Shown piece after piece: positions 41,468 through 52,957 of a stretch of 64,000 bases of DNA. The stretch's first letter is position 1. Every line of letters begins with the position of its first letter. The notes under the pieces were generated by a model. That model had not been told where the DNA came from, did no database searches, and saw nothing but the letters and a program-made list of their open reading frames with translations. The translations under genes and the position numbers were made by a program. The stretch comes from Sphaerulina vaccinii. Lineage: Eukaryota > Ascomycota > Dothideomycetes > Mycosphaerellales > Mycosphaerellaceae. The stretch spans positions 1,426,001 through 1,490,000 of the forward strand of contig JAKUDP010000003.1 in NCBI GenBank assembly GCA_022570795.1, given 5' to 3'.

Positions 41468-43351
41468 TCAAGCAGCAGCGGCAACAGCCTGACGAGTCTC
41501 GTGGCTCGCATTGTTGAGAACACGCTCAAGGACACCATGAGCGCCCTCTCCAGACTTCAGCTCACGAGCGACCTCATCCAGACCAAGCTGGGAGTCAGTC
41601 CAAAGAGTCTCGACTGGCTTCGCGTCCTTCTCGCCAACACCGATGAAACCACCCTCAGCAGCCCAGTCTGAAGTACGCTTGATCTTGAGCTCATTCCAAA
41701 CGCTGTCCAAAGCTTGCACAAGATGGTCGCGGAACTCCTTGACGTGTCCTGGAGTCGGGGTGATGCGGAGACGTTCTTGTCCGACTGGTACAGTTGGATA
41801 ATTGATAGCTTGGACATAGATCTGGTGCTTCTCGAGAAGGAGATCAGAAGCTTTCTTTGCGACTTCGGCATTTCCAACGAGAACAGGAATAATGTGGGAT
41901 GGGTTTGGCATAACTGGAATATCCTTTGCGTCGAGAGCAGCCTTCACAGCTCGAGTGTGGAGCTGCTGAAGTCTGCGATCTCCCTGGTACTCCATTTGGT
42001 AGTTGATAGCGGTCTCAGCGCCTGCCATAGTGGCCGGAGGAAGCGAAGTCGTGAAGATGAAACCTGGAGCCAGAGAACGAACGGTGTCGACCATCTTTGC
42101 AGATCCTGCAATATAACCTCCAACACATCCGTAAGCCTTTCCGAGAGTTCCAGTAATGATATCAATGCGGTCCATGACAGTTCCCTTGGTGTTTCCACCG
42201 TTTGCGTATACGTCGTAATCGAGATGCTCAGCAACACCAGCGCCGTTTGGCCCGTACATGCCGACTGCATGGACTTCATCCAAAAAGGTGATGGCGCCAT
42301 ACTTCTCAGCCAGATCGCAAATCTCCTCAATTGGTCCAATGCTACCGCACATGCTGTACACACTCTCGAAAGCAATGATCTTTGGCACATCTGCTGGGAG
42401 AGATGCAAGCTTGTTCTCCAGATCCTCCACATCATTGTGCTTGAACACAATCTTCTTCGCGCCCGAGTGGCGTATACCCTGAATCATCGAGGCGTGATTC
42501 ATGCTGTCACTCAAAATCACACAATCCTTCATCTTGCTGCCCAATGTCGCCAGTGTAGCGTCGTTTGCAACATAGCACGAAGAAAATACCAATGCCGCCT
42601 CTTTCGCGTGCAATTTCGCACAAGTCGCTTCCAAGCTCATAGCGTGCTGGTTGTGGCCAGAAATGTTCCTAGTGCCACCAGCGCCAGATCCGTACATATC
42701 CAATGTCTCGTGCATCTTCTTCAGAACTTGTGGATTGCGTCCCATGCCGAGATAATCGTTTGAGCACCAAACATCGACCCGCTCTTCGCGGACTCCCATA
42801 TGCGCTCGTGGGAACTCCTGGGCAAGACGGTTGATATTGTTGAAGTAGCGGTAGGACTTGTCCTTGTGCTTCTTGTCCAATTCGTTGGTATAAAAGCCAT
42901 CGTAGTCAAATGGCTTCACAGTCGGTGGTGGAGGCGGAGTGGCGTATCGATCGGTGACGTGGTTCTGCTGGGTGTGTTGTGCAGCAGTTGGAATTGGCTG
43001 GCGAGTGTACAGAGGGCCTTCAGAGCGGACACGTGGAGACTCGACTGCTCGAGCCTTGTTCTCAGCGGTCGTGTGCAAGTTTGCACGTGGGACCTTGGAG
43101 TGGTATGCTCGAGAGCCACCGAATGCCCCAGCGAGAACGGTGTTTCCGAGCTGAGCACTGCGAACAGACAATGCTTTGCCCATGATGGGGCAGCGGCGAG
43201 CAATCGTCTGCAAGTTGCTCATTGCGCCGCCGCCTGGGGCAGTGGCAGCGGGCTGGACAGCCGTGCTCGTGCTGAGAGTACGCAGCGTGGCGGGCGACGT
43301 CTTGTTCAGGAACGGGCACATGGCCCTGGACTTGACCATGAGAGCCTCCAT
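41468..43351 (-). CDS. HEM1: 5-aminolevulinate synthase, mitochondrial precursor
   Basis: From ATG 43351 the product has 627 residues. It catalyses the PLP-dependent condensation of glycine and succinyl-CoA, the first step of haem synthesis, in the mitochondrial matrix. The first 130 residues form a basic, Ser/Thr/Ala-rich presequence. The catalytic part shows V-W-C-S-N-D-Y-L-G-M-G, then G-A-G-G-T-R-N-I-S-G-H, F-L-D-E-V-H-A-V-G-M-Y-G and the PLP-lysine block T-G-T-L-G-K-A-Y-G, all intact. Two Cys-Pro motifs lie in the presequence (C12-P13 and C54-P55), the pattern of haem-regulatory motifs that slow import when haem is plentiful. No intron is needed. It is essential in most fungi. Confidence 0.97.
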   Translation of the reverse strand: MEALMVKSRAMCPFLNKTSPATLRTLSTSTAVQPAATAPGGGAMSNLQTIARRCPIMGKALSVRSAQLGNTVLAGAFGGSRAYHSKVPRANLHTTAENKARAVESPRVRSEGPLYTRQPIPTAAQHTQQNHVTDRYATPPPPPTVKPFDYDGFYTNELDKKHKDKSYRYFNNINRLAQEFPRAHMGVREERVDVWCSNDYLGMGRNPQVLKKMHETLDMYGSGAGGTRNISGHNQHAMSLEATCAKLHAKEAALVFSSCYVANDATLATLGSKMKDCVILSDSMNHASMIQGIRHSGAKKIVFKHNDVEDLENKLASLPADVPKIIAFESVYSMCGSIGPIEEICDLAEKYGAITFLDEVHAVGMYGPNGAGVAEHLDYDVYANGGNTKGTVMDRIDIITGTLGKAYGCVGGYIAGSAKMVDTVRSLAPGFIFTTSLPPATMAGAETAINYQMEYQGDRRLQQLHTRAVKAALDAKDIPVMPNPSHIIPVLVGNAEVAKKASDLLLEKHQIYVQAINYPTVPVGQERLRITPTPGHVKEFRDHLVQALDSVWNELKIKRTSDWAAEGGFIGVGEKDAKPVETLWTDSQLGLDEVARELKSGEGAHGVLERVLNNASHETRQAVAAAA

Positions 43352-44366
43352 TGTAAGTGGCAAAATTCTGTTTGTTCGTTCGTTCGATCCAAGAGTGCTA
43401 GAGTACGCGTGTATCCAACAGTCAATGGCGAGAGGCAGGGGAAGAGGTAGGAGGAGTAAGAAGCATCAAAAAAGTGCGAGTGCGAGCGGAAAGGTAATAT
43501 GCCGCTTACACATGGTGCGAGTTGTCTAGATGCATGACCTGTGAGGCGGATCCAAGCATTTCAAAGTGTGGGGAAGCATGGTGGTCATTCAAATTCGCCT
43601 CCGACCTAATTGGCTGAACTGTTTCTTTGAAAGACATCGTCCAAAGTCGTCGTTGTGCTAGCAAAAGCATCTTGACCTCAATCTAACCGTGTTTACCGCA
43701 AGATGTACAAGATGTACCTGCTTTACTCGCAAGACAGGCATAGCTTGACAAATGAGAGGTGTTCATTGGCGTACCGGCATGTGCTTCAATAACCTTTTTC
43801 CGACTTCTGGTCTTTTGAGGGGTCGGTGGCGCTGATCACCTCCTCGGTCGTCCACAACTTGTACGTGGCAACTTTTGGGAGAGATGCAGGTGTAGGCCTT
43901 CTGACCGGAGATGTTGTGACCGTATGCAGTGCGCTATGCATCTTTGTCGCTCTATCGATGAGAAGGTCTTCGAATGGTATCTGTACAATTGATCTCGGTG
44001 TGGATTCCCAACACAACTCACCGGAGCTAAAATGGCACACCCATGGTAGGGCTTCCACGAAGTCGTGCGACTTTTGTACTCCTTCTGTAGCATTGTCAGC
44101 GAGCTGAAGAAACATATGACTGCAGCCGTGATATTTCCTCGACCCATGTCGTGGGAGTAGGGCTGAGATGTAACTACCAGGATGTTGACGGACATGAACG
44201 CTTCCGAATAACAGTGCGACGGCTGCATACCGGCAGTTCGCAGTGCAACAGACCTGGCTGAGATGCACTTCGACAGGTGAGGTGAGGTGAGGTGAGGTGA
44301 GGTGAGAAATCCACATCAGTGATCAGCATTAGCATTATCGGTATCAGTGATTGCTGAGCCATCTAT
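43352..44366. other. 1-kb intergenic stretch with GGTGA microsatellite
   Basis: The longest frames here lack ATG starts or coding character. It contains a (GGTGA)6 repeat at 44276-44305. Confidence 0.45.
44276..44305 (+). repeat. (GGTGA)6 pentanucleotide repeat
   Basis: Six perfect tandem copies of GGTGA. Shorter runs of the same word occur near 41065-41085. Confidence 0.9.
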
Positions 44367-46815
44367 CTATTCCTCTCCATCTTCCTCCTCGGAGGAGTCG
44401 CCGACATGTATCTCTGGTATCTCAAAATCGCTATCATCGTCTGAATCGTTCCCTCCACTTGCAGTATGATAAGATGCTACTGTCGGAGCACTCGATGCAG
44501 GGACCGGCGCTATTCGAGTCGCTGACATTTCCGCAGCTGGAGGTGAAGCTCGTGGTCGCTTTGCTGCGACTTCTGTTGCGACTTCTTCTGTAGCTTTGCG
44601 CTTGGACTCTGTCAATCCAGCCAAAGAATTCGCGGCCGTGGGATTCGTTGCGGAGGGTTCTAATGAAGCATTATGGCCCAGTGCGTCGAGTAGATCGGTC
44701 TTAGGGTCATCCTTAGCAATCTGGTCGCCTTTTCCAGTTTCCGTGGTTTGAGCTTCCTCTGGTTTATCCTCGTCATCCATGTCAGCGCCAGCCTCCTCTT
44801 CCTCTTCTTCTTCTTCCTCCTCATCCTCGTCAAGTCCATTCGACTGCTCAGAGGACTTCTTGCCGATGACCGGAAGTCGTGGACGCAGAAGAACTTCTAC
44901 CTCAGCTGTATGGCCGAATTCTCTAGCGAATATAGGCAACAGACTTGCCGGCGCACTTCCTCCTGCTGACCGCCTCGCAGGAGGGTTCATGACGCTGGCC
45001 TGCAAGAGCTGATGATTACGGGTCAAAGCAGCTGTGCGGTCGACCAGTGCACGCAACTGCGAAGGAAGTGCATCAATGCGCAGTAGCGCTGTGCGTAGGA
45101 GTAGTTGCGCAGCTCGTTGTAGATTCTCATGGCCCGCGAGATGGCTTTGTGTAATTTGACCACCTGCCAGACCTAATTGCTGCTTGATACCTCCAGCTTG
45201 ACCATTTGTCTTTGTATCGGCGGCAGCAGCTGTGTCCTTGGCGATCGGAAGAAGGTCCAGACAGGATGCTTTGAGAATCGAGGACATCTCTGCGACCTCT
45301 GTTCGTCCCATCGATGGTCCAGAGATGTCGAGAATCGCTGAGAGAAGCCCGTATATCGCTGCACGCACATTGGTATTGCTGCTCTTTGCCTGGAACACGT
45401 ACATCAGTTGGTCGATGGTAATCTGACTCCCAGCAACGGTTGAGCTGCCGAATCGGCTGATTATCGTCTTGCTGACTTCGATTGCCGCTGTGTGAATTTG
45501 GGGCAAGACGGCGAAAAGTGCCTCGCGCTCATCCTTAGAGACCTGGTTGTTGATCTTGACAAACTCCTGCTTGCCATGGTATGGCACAACGACACCATAT
45601 AGTCGTGTCAGCAGATCGCATACCAAACCAAGGCGCACTGTCATAGTAGCGGAGGTAGCAATTGCCAGGTGCGAATTGAGCAAGTGCAGCAATGTCACTA
45701 CACGTTCAGCGCCAGCATATACGCCTTTCCATGGTCTGAGGCCTACTGCGTCTTCGCTTTCTGCCTCGAGCTCTCCGCTCAATATTCGTTGTGCAGTGAC
45801 GGATGGCTTAACACCTGCAACTGATTGCCAGTCTTCATGCACTGCGCGGAGTATACGATCACAGGTAGCGTGTGCAGCGTCAACAGCAGCTTTCAACGTC
45901 TCTGACCACTTGTCACTTCCGCCTTGTTTAGCAGCACAATGGTGCAGCAGCACAAGTAATCGCTCGGCTACTACTTTGTGATCGTGACTGTAGTAGCGAT
46001 CTGACACACTGCTCAAGCCAGAGGATAGAATTGCTGTGCAGATACCTCGGATCTTGCTCTCGTTTTGACGGAATATGGTGTGATGCTTCGGCACGAGCGT
46101 GGCAAAGGCCTCAAGCACGTTTTGCAATTCACTACCAGAGCATCGCTTGTTCTCGATATTTGATATGCATGACGGGATGAAAGCGGTCAACGCAGGCGTG
46201 GTGATCTCGCGTATGAGATTCGAGTAGTCCCATGTAAGCATGAATATCCGTGTCAAAGTGAGCACGACCAGGCTTCGTGTTGTTGGCGGATCTGGACGCT
46301 TGAGAATTCCTAGGAGATGCTTCACCCATGGGTTTGACTTGCCGAGGATTTCGAGCCCGCCAGCTTCGATGGTGGCCTTAGTTAGAACTACAGCAGCCCA
46401 TCTTCCTTCGATGGTCCGATCCTGGAGAAGTGTATTGAGTTGTGTCTGATCAGTTCTTTGATTAGCTCATAGTTCTGCCAACAAAACTTGAAATGCTAGT
46501 GTGAAGGGTGTGTTGATCAGAAGGAAGGCAACGGAAATATCCACATGGTTTTGCGCTCTCGGTGTGTGTTTTGTTTTATATCCAAGTGCTTCATCATATA
46601 GGTTGATTAGGGGAGTAAAGGATGATGCATACCTTGAAGCGGTGCACAGCTGTTGCAGCTTCGCCTGTAGCTTTCGAGTCTGTTGAGACTGACAGAATGT
46701 CTTTGCAGTTCCACAATCCTGCAGCGATCTGCGGTGTGATGGCCGGCAGTTGCTGAGTTGGCGTAGAGGTCAGGCGATATGTCAGAGCGCGCAAAGACGC
46801 TGTCGACTGTGCCAT
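44367..46815 (-). CDS. RIX1: Pre-rRNA-processing protein RIX1 (PELP1 family)
   Basis: Exons 46815-46633 and 46445-44367 give 753 residues. The 187-nt intron has GTATGC donor, an upstream GCTAAT-type branch and CAG acceptor, and joins V-H-R-F-K to T-Q-L-N-T-L-L-Q-D-R-T-I-E-G-R-W. The N-terminal half is the helical RIX1 domain (G-R-W-A-A-V-V-L-T-K, W-V-K-H-L-L-G-I-L-K-R-P). The C-terminal 180 residues are disordered and strongly acidic, with a run of glutamates, a basic nuclear-signal-like K-R-P-R and repeated S-D-D-D-S-D. RIX1 acts with IPI1, IPI3 and the AAA protein Midasin in ITS2 processing and maturation of the 60S ribosomal subunit in the nucleus. It is divergent from YPP1 with a 279-bp spacer. 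Confidence 0.88.
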
Positions 46816-47094
46816 GGTCGATGTTCAAGAAGAGTTTGTTGCTTGTCCGCGTCGAGATATTTTTCTTGAAGAAGTCGGAGATATCGATGCTTGCCCGATT
46901 GGTGGTCGATCTCGCGCCAATGACCAGGGGCAGTCCGACACGTTCTCTTGACGTCTCTCGTGCAGCTCAAGGATTCTTGTTTCTTTCTTGGATGCTCGAA
47001 CCACTTTCAAGGACAACATCATGCTGGATCGAGGCGCATAATGTGGTGGCTTGAGTAGCATTTGCCATCACGTCTCCGCCGGCTGTTCAGCAAG
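46816..47094. promoter_or_regulatory. Divergent RIX1/YPP1 promoter
   Basis: A 279-bp spacer separates the start codons of RIX1 (46815, minus) and YPP1 (47095, plus). Both genes must be driven from here, so co-regulation is likely. No TATA box is evident, as is usual for housekeeping genes. Confidence 0.5.
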
Positions 47095-50000
47095 ATGAGC
47101 AGCCTCGTGAAGAAGGTCCCGAATCCTGAGAAGGGATTACGATATCTGGGTCTACTTGATGCGGCGCTGTGCAACGGAAACTGGCTAGAGATACCTGAAC
47201 TGGCGCGCAAGGTGGAAAAGCATGCGCCAGAACGAAAGTGTAGGCGTCTCCAAGAACAATCACAATCCCAAGCTTGACCGAACATCCTGCTGAAGCCGTC
47301 GATTCGCAGGTCTCACTCTCGCTGCTCGAACCGAAGCACAGGCTGCCTCTGCCTCCCACCGACCGACATCTGCCTCCTCAGCCACTGCGACCAGTATACA
47401 CAGCTTAGGCGAGGTAGTGCCACGACTTCTCGAAGCGTTATCGACAGCTGAAACGAACCACCCAGATGATGCTTTCATTGCACGTACATGTCTAGCACAG
47501 ATACACTGGATACAGGAGGCCCCACTGAATGCTTTGGAAGTACTACCTGCTGCCACAGCTACACCTTCGAAGAGTCAAAAGGGTGGGAGTACCACTCTAG
47601 GATGGTTGGAGGTTTGTGAGGTCAAGGCAGCATACATTCGCGCATCATGTCTGGAAGCAGGCGGACGAGCCAGCGATGCGAGGGAGAGCTATCAGACTGC
47701 GGTCTCGCGAACACCGGGCTATAGGACACCAGAACTGCGCCGATGGACAGAGCGACTACTCGGACGAGCGTGCATGCACCATGTCAAGAAGCTGCCATCG
47801 CCGTCGATGCAAGACCTGAGTGAAGCATACTACTCGTATAAGGCGTGGGGAGACTTTTGGCAGAGAGCTCCAGCCTCGTCGCCCAGCAGCACTCCTGCGA
47901 GTCGTTTGGATGTGCCCAGAAGATCAGTATGGAGGGCTTATTATGATCTTCTATCCACGGTCCTACAGCATGATCTGCTCTACAGTCCTTATTCGGGTCC
48001 TGGCGCGGATGCATTTGTCTCTTCGAATACGATCCTACCTGACGATCAGCGAACGGCCATGAAGCAGCGACAGAGAGCTGAGCTGCAACGAGTTGAAAGA
48101 GTATACGAAACGCTTTTGCTAGAGGAGACCAAGTTTCCCAAGGCTAGTCAATCGAATGGCGAGGTAGAGGAGTGGACGGCTCAAGTGATGGAAAATTGGC
48201 GTCACTTTACAGGCTCGAACTGGACCGATAGCGATGTTGGAGAAGGGGGCAGAAATGCCATCTCTCGAGCAACTCTGGACATCCTGTACCGTGCGTCAGC
48301 GAAGACATTCCACTCTACCGCCATACTCCGGCAGCTCTTCACCGTGCACGCTGCGTTGGGTGAGTTCGACTTGGCAATGCATGCGTTTGACAGTTATATG
48401 GAGATCATCGACAAGGCGAAGGCGCGTGCGGAGAAGACTGGCAAGCATGAGTTGGGATCTGATAATGACGATTTCGCGATGCTCACGGCAGCTGATGCCG
48501 TTCGTTTGCTGTGCCGATACGGCGACCGAGACCAGGCTGAAAAGGCTACAGCGATCGCTGGCGCAATGTCGAAATGGTTAGTACAGCAGCGGCCCCGGAC
48601 CGGAGAGGTTCCTTTGACCAACGGTGGTGTCGGCGAGCATGCCCGGCCAACTTCGCAGCCTGTAGAACAGCTACTGCTGCCGTCAACACTCGCAGCTGCG
48701 TATCGAGCAATTGGGGTCAGCAAGGCACACTGGGCACATCTTACTTACGACTCCGCCGAAAGGGCGGGCATTCTAAGCGGGTCGGCAGACAGCCTGCGAC
48801 AGGCTCAAAGACTCGAGCCAAGCAGCATCGAAACTACGCACGCACTCGCCCTCGTCCTTGCGGAGAGTCGCGATGTATCTGGTGCCATTGAGGTCATTCG
48901 TGGTGCTTTAGCCGGGTCAGTCATGCTCAATGGAGATGTAGCTTCACATCAAGACCACGAGCGCGAGAGACAACTTCTGTCGCTATGGCATCTGCTTGCT
49001 CTGTGCCTCTCTGCCCAGGACAAGTACGACACAGCTGCACAGATATGTGAAGCAGCATACAAGCAATTTGGTAACTCGCAATTACTGTTCGGGCAACCTG
49101 CCAAGCACGCGCTCCTCGACCCCGAGAAGGCGGCAGTGTCAACTCCTGCAACGTCTGGCGTTCTCGCTCAGACGGAGGGATTCGAGAGGGAGAGCATACT
49201 GCAGATCAGAATGAGCCAGGTTTTGTTGGTGGAGCTAATGGAGGGCCCGGATGCAGCTATCGATATGACCGATAGTCTGCTGGGACTTTATTCGAGACTT
49301 TTCGGCAACCCGGAGCACGTCGCCATCAATATGTCAAGGCCGCCTCAGACCGCAGCAACCACTGCACCGTCCCGCTTCGGTGGCACGCTTCGCAGCATCA
49401 CGGGTAGCATACGGCCGAGGTCAGCCAGATCTCGGCGCAGTAGTAATGCTGAGAAGAATACCATCCGTCAGCGTTCGGTCACTTCAGCAGCAGATGGTAC
49501 AGGAGACCTGCGACCAGCGACGAATGGTCAAGGTGCTCCGATCGCCATCACTGTTACACACGAGGATGGCAGCCCGGCGGAGAAGAAGCACCACTCTCAT
49601 CACTTGCATCTGCCATTCCACAAACATCAGAGCAATAGCCCGTCAGCAAGAACATCAGCAGTCAGCGTTGCTAGTGCGAACGAGAATGTCCAGCCAAGCA
49701 CGGCGAATACGACTCCTGTCAAAGCCGCACAGAGTTCGCATGCCACACCAGAGCAGCCTTTAACCGAGACCGCACACAATGCGTCTCACGATACATACCC
49801 ACCACCAGCCGGCCATCCGGACCAGCCACCTGTACAGGACGTCCGACTACCTGCGCCACATCCAGCCGCTAGCACGACCGTGCCCGAGTCACATCTCTTG
49901 CCCATGCACGAGCGGCGGCATAAAGTTGGCGTATTGATCAAGACTTGGCTCTTCGTCGCTGGCCTGTATATGCGAGCGGAGTCGTACGAAGATGCTGAGA

Positions 50001-50766
50001 ATGCTCTAGATCACGCTTCGAAGTTGGTAGAATCCTCGGAGGTCGAGTTTGCAGCTGCTGGCGAAAGTGTCAATGCGCGAAGGCTATATCAGAAGGGCTG
50101 GGGTGGGAGCCAAAGCATCGATGCATTGTGGGCAGATGTCTGGTCAATGGTAAATTCACACAAACTATTATTTCATCGCTTTTTGCTAACAAATTACAGA
50201 AAGCGCAGCTCGCAGCTTCTCGATATCTACCATTTGAGGCAATTGCAGCCTACGAACAGGCCCTCTCGTACTATCCCGATCATAGCGCAGGTATCATCGG
50301 ACTTTCGGATCTTCTGCTGGACATCTACGAACAGAAAATCCCAGCGGAAGAGCCCCTGCCTACTACGCAACCACTTCCCACATACTCAGGTTCTCTCATC
50401 AGTGAAGCCAAGCCCGCACTCACACGACCAAACACAGCTTCCTCAACAGATCGTTCCCGACGACCATCACTAGTAGGCAACAACGATCATCAACCAGAAG
50501 ACCATAGACCGAAGAAGAAAAACCCTACACCCGCTGAACTCAATCGCCTGGCTGCTCGCGATCGCGCTTACATGTTGTTGTCGAATCTGACCAAGTTGGG
50601 AACTGGTTGGGACGATTCGGAGGCTTGGAGTATGCTTGCCAGAGCGCATGAGTTGAGTCGAGAGATTGACAAGGCAAAACAAGCGCTGTGGTGGGTCGTG
50701 GAATTGGAGGACAGTAGGCCTTTGAGAGCGTGGAGGGAGGTTAGTCCTGGCGGTTATACCCTATGA
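47095..50766 (+). CDS. YPP1: TPR protein YPP1/TTC7, phosphatidylinositol-4-kinase complex scaffold
   Basis: Exons 47095-47239, 47310-50149 and 50200-50766 sum to 3552 nt, or 1183 residues. Introns are 70 nt (GTAGGC to GCAG) and 50 nt (GTAAAT, GCTAAC, ACAG). The N-terminus (Y-L-G-L-L-D-A-A-L-C-N-G-N-W) and repeated TPR helices (A-F-D-S-Y, A-L-A-L-V-L-A-E-S-R-D, L-W-H-L-L-A-L-C-L-S-A) match the YPP1/TTC7 family. A long basic Ser/Pro/His-rich disordered insert lies at about residues 720-900, as in other filamentous fungi. C-terminal TPRs (A-I-A-A-Y-E-Q-A-L-S-Y-Y-P-D-H, A-W-S-M-L-A-R-A-H-E) are in the last exon. YPP1 bridges the kinase STT4 and the membrane anchor EFR3 at the plasma membrane, supporting PI4P synthesis. 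Confidence 0.88.
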
Positions 50767-50926
50767 AAGACGAGGAAGCGAGCGTATGCCTAATTTGTAA
50801 TTCTTCCATGAATTGTATATAGTGTTTGGCATTCGATACCCCTGCATCAAATGCGAGCTAGCTGTTCCTTTGATTGCCCACACCTCATGCTCGCCTCCTG
50901 AAGCTGGTCGCAGTGATAGTGGTAGT

Positions 50927-51103
50927 CTAGTATGTCACCTTGCGAAAGTTTTCGCGTGGTGTTGCTTTCCCCTTTTGTTCATTGGAAAGATCACCGTGGT
51001 GTTCAGGCGGCTTGCGAGTTCTGATCACGATGTGTTCTTCTGAAATGGGTTCGATCTTGCTCGTATACTCGATTACGGTCTTCTTGATGTTGTTCTTCGA
51101 CAT
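50927..51103 (-). CDS. Hypothetical 58-residue protein
   Basis: ATG 51103 opens a short basic frame (M-S-K-N-N-I-K-K-T-V start, acidic middle, basic end) to a stop at 50927. No family, signal or membrane segment. It lies between YPP1 and ribokinase and could be a small gene or a chance ORF. Confidence 0.3.
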   Translation of the reverse strand: MSKNNIKKTVIEYTSKIEPISEEHIVIRTRKPPEHHGDLSNEQKGKATPRENFRKVTY

Positions 51104-51357
51104 GATGCTGAGTATGGCTGTTTCGATGTGTGTGTATTGATGTTTCCAGGTAGCAAAGTGGGCTCGGTTTGTGCTATTGATGAGAAGAGGAAAGGACAAC
51201 GAGTTGATTTATCTATACTCCACATAAGACCAAGCTATGACCTTTGCGTTCAAACAACAAGACACTCTCCGAAACACTGCGCTGCGCTGAGATGAGATGT
51301 GGCGTTGCCCTGGTGGGCTCAGCGAATGAGTCAAAGCTGTGAGATCTGGTGTCTAAG

Positions 51358-52340
51358 CTACAACTCCTTGAGATATGGTATAGCAGCCATGGCGCCTTCC
51401 TTCTCTACTGTCTTTGAGGCCGCTAGCGTCGCGAACTGCAGTGCATGCTTGTAGTCAAAATCACCTTGTCTTGCTCTCTGGACGGCATAGCCTCCTACGA
51501 ACGTATCTCCCGCAGCTGTCGTGTCAACGACCTTGACTTTGTGTCCTCCAACATGGCCAGACTCTCCCGAAGCAGTTGCGTAGACCAAGCCATCGCCACC
51601 TAGCGTGATGATCACAGCCTCACGTACGCCTTTCTCCAAGAATGCTTTACATTGCTGTAACAGGTGATCTTTGTTGGTCTCCTTCAGCTCGGACTCTCCA
51701 GCTAAGATCATGGCTTCTGTTTCGTTCATGATGAGCGTGTCCATATCTTGGAATGCATCTTTTGGTAACTCCACAGCAGGAGCTGGGTTGAAGATGACAT
51801 GCTTTCCACTCTCGCGAGCCTTGTGCATGTTGTAAAGAACCTACCTTTGGATCAACATGCCACAATACTGGCTGCAAGTAAAAGGGAGCGACTCACAGTC
51901 TTGAATGGAAGCTCTAGCTGGAATACGACTACATCTCCTTCCTGGCCGCTTACCAGATCTTCATCGTCCTTGAACGACATGTTCGCATTCGCAATAAACA
52001 TGATGCGGTTCTCGCCGCTCGAGTCCACGACAATATTCGTGATGCCAGTCTTCTCTCCTTTCAGCCTTCTCACGCCAGTGGTGTCGATGCCTTCTTTGCC
52101 TAAAGCCTCGAAGTAATCGTTGCCGAAGCCATCATCACCGACGGCTCCAATCATGCGTACTTTGACTCCTTCGCCAGCAAGTCTAGCAGCACCGACAGCT
52201 TGGTTGGCTCCTTTGCCTCCGAATCCAGTATCGAACGATATTGCTTGGAGTGTCTCTCCGGGATGTGGTAGGCGCGATGTCCTGGTTACAAAGTCGATGT
52301 TCAGCGAGCCTACTACGGCCACTGATCTTGGTGAGGCCAT
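51358..52340 (-). CDS. RBK1: Ribokinase (PfkB family)
   Basis: Exons 52340-51897 and 51840-51358 give 308 residues. The 56-nt intron has GTGAGT donor and GTAG acceptor. The N-terminal half has V-V-G-S-L-N-I-D, the first PfkB signature G-G-K-G-A-N-Q-A and I-G-A-V-G-D-D-G-F-G. The C-terminal half has N-P-A-P-A, N-E-T-E-A and T-L-G-G-D-G, followed by the second signature V-D-T-T-A-A-G-D-T-F-V-G-G with the catalytic Asp. It phosphorylates ribose at O5 using ATP so that ribose enters the pentose phosphate pathway and nucleotide synthesis. Length and motif order match fungal ribokinases closely. The start is well fixed because upstream frames lack ATG. Confidence 0.94.
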
Positions 52341-52531
52341 TTCTTGCTCGTGTACTCTGTATGTTGTCGTTGTCGTGGTGTTGACAGAAATTAGGAGGTC
52401 AACCTGGAGTGGAAGTGAAGGAGATCGCCGACCACCAAGAGGGAAAGCCGGTGGAAAAGTGCTGGGACGTTGGTGTTCCCAAGGTTCCTCGCGTTTTCGA
52501 GCGCGTCGCACGAACAGCATCGACTTCGACA

Positions 52532-52957
52532 TCACTCGCTGGTACCGCTGTCTCTCCTTCTCGAAGCAAACATCGGTGCAGATGAGTTCGTTTTGTACTC
52601 AATCCTCCGCTGCCATCGGCTCCCAGCTGCCGCAGCGACTTCTTCTTCTACTCTTCGCCTCCGGACGTCCTCACAACTCGTGAACGGGACCTTCATTCTT
52701 TCGCACATTGCCCTCATGTTGATATCCACCATTCCTTTCAAGTCGGCCACGTCCTGCTCGAGACCGGATATGGAACTTTGCAATCGAGGTACAAGTTCTG
52801 CGTTTGCCTTAAGATGGTACACGTCGCGGCGCAACAAAGCCATGCCATCACCGGTGTCCTTGATGATCTGTCCAAGGTCGATCGAGACCTCATATGATGG
52901 CGGAGCTGTCGTGGTACCCGTCGAGCTGCGGTTATCATCTGTATCTGCACCCGGCAT
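52532..52957 (-). CDS. Hypothetical 141-residue coiled-coil-like protein
   Basis: ATG 52957 (the upstream open codons lack ATG) gives 141 residues. After a Thr-rich N-terminus with P-P-S-Y-E, there is a long amphipathic helix (L-L-R-R-D-V-Y-H-L-K-A and S-S-I-S-G-L-E-Q-D-V-A-D-L-K) with heptad spacing, then a basic Ala-rich end. It lies just upstream of ribokinase on the same strand. No family recognised. Coiled-coil character is the only firm observation. Confidence 0.5.
   Translation of the reverse strand: MPGADTDDNRSSTGTTTAPPSYEVSIDLGQIIKDTGDGMALLRRDVYHLKANAELVPRLQSSISGLEQDVADLKGMVDINMRAMCERMKVPFTSCEDVRRRRVEEEVAAAAGSRWQRRIEYKTNSSAPMFASRRRDSGTSE

Noticed and set aside
41714..42763. 349-codon plus-strand ORF opposite ALAS
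   Set aside because: A shadow of the strongly biased ALAS coding strand.
43786..44316. Minus-strand ORF starting in the GGTGA repeat
   Set aside because: Its N-terminus (repeated L-T-S-P-H) is the translated microsatellite and the rest has no coding character.
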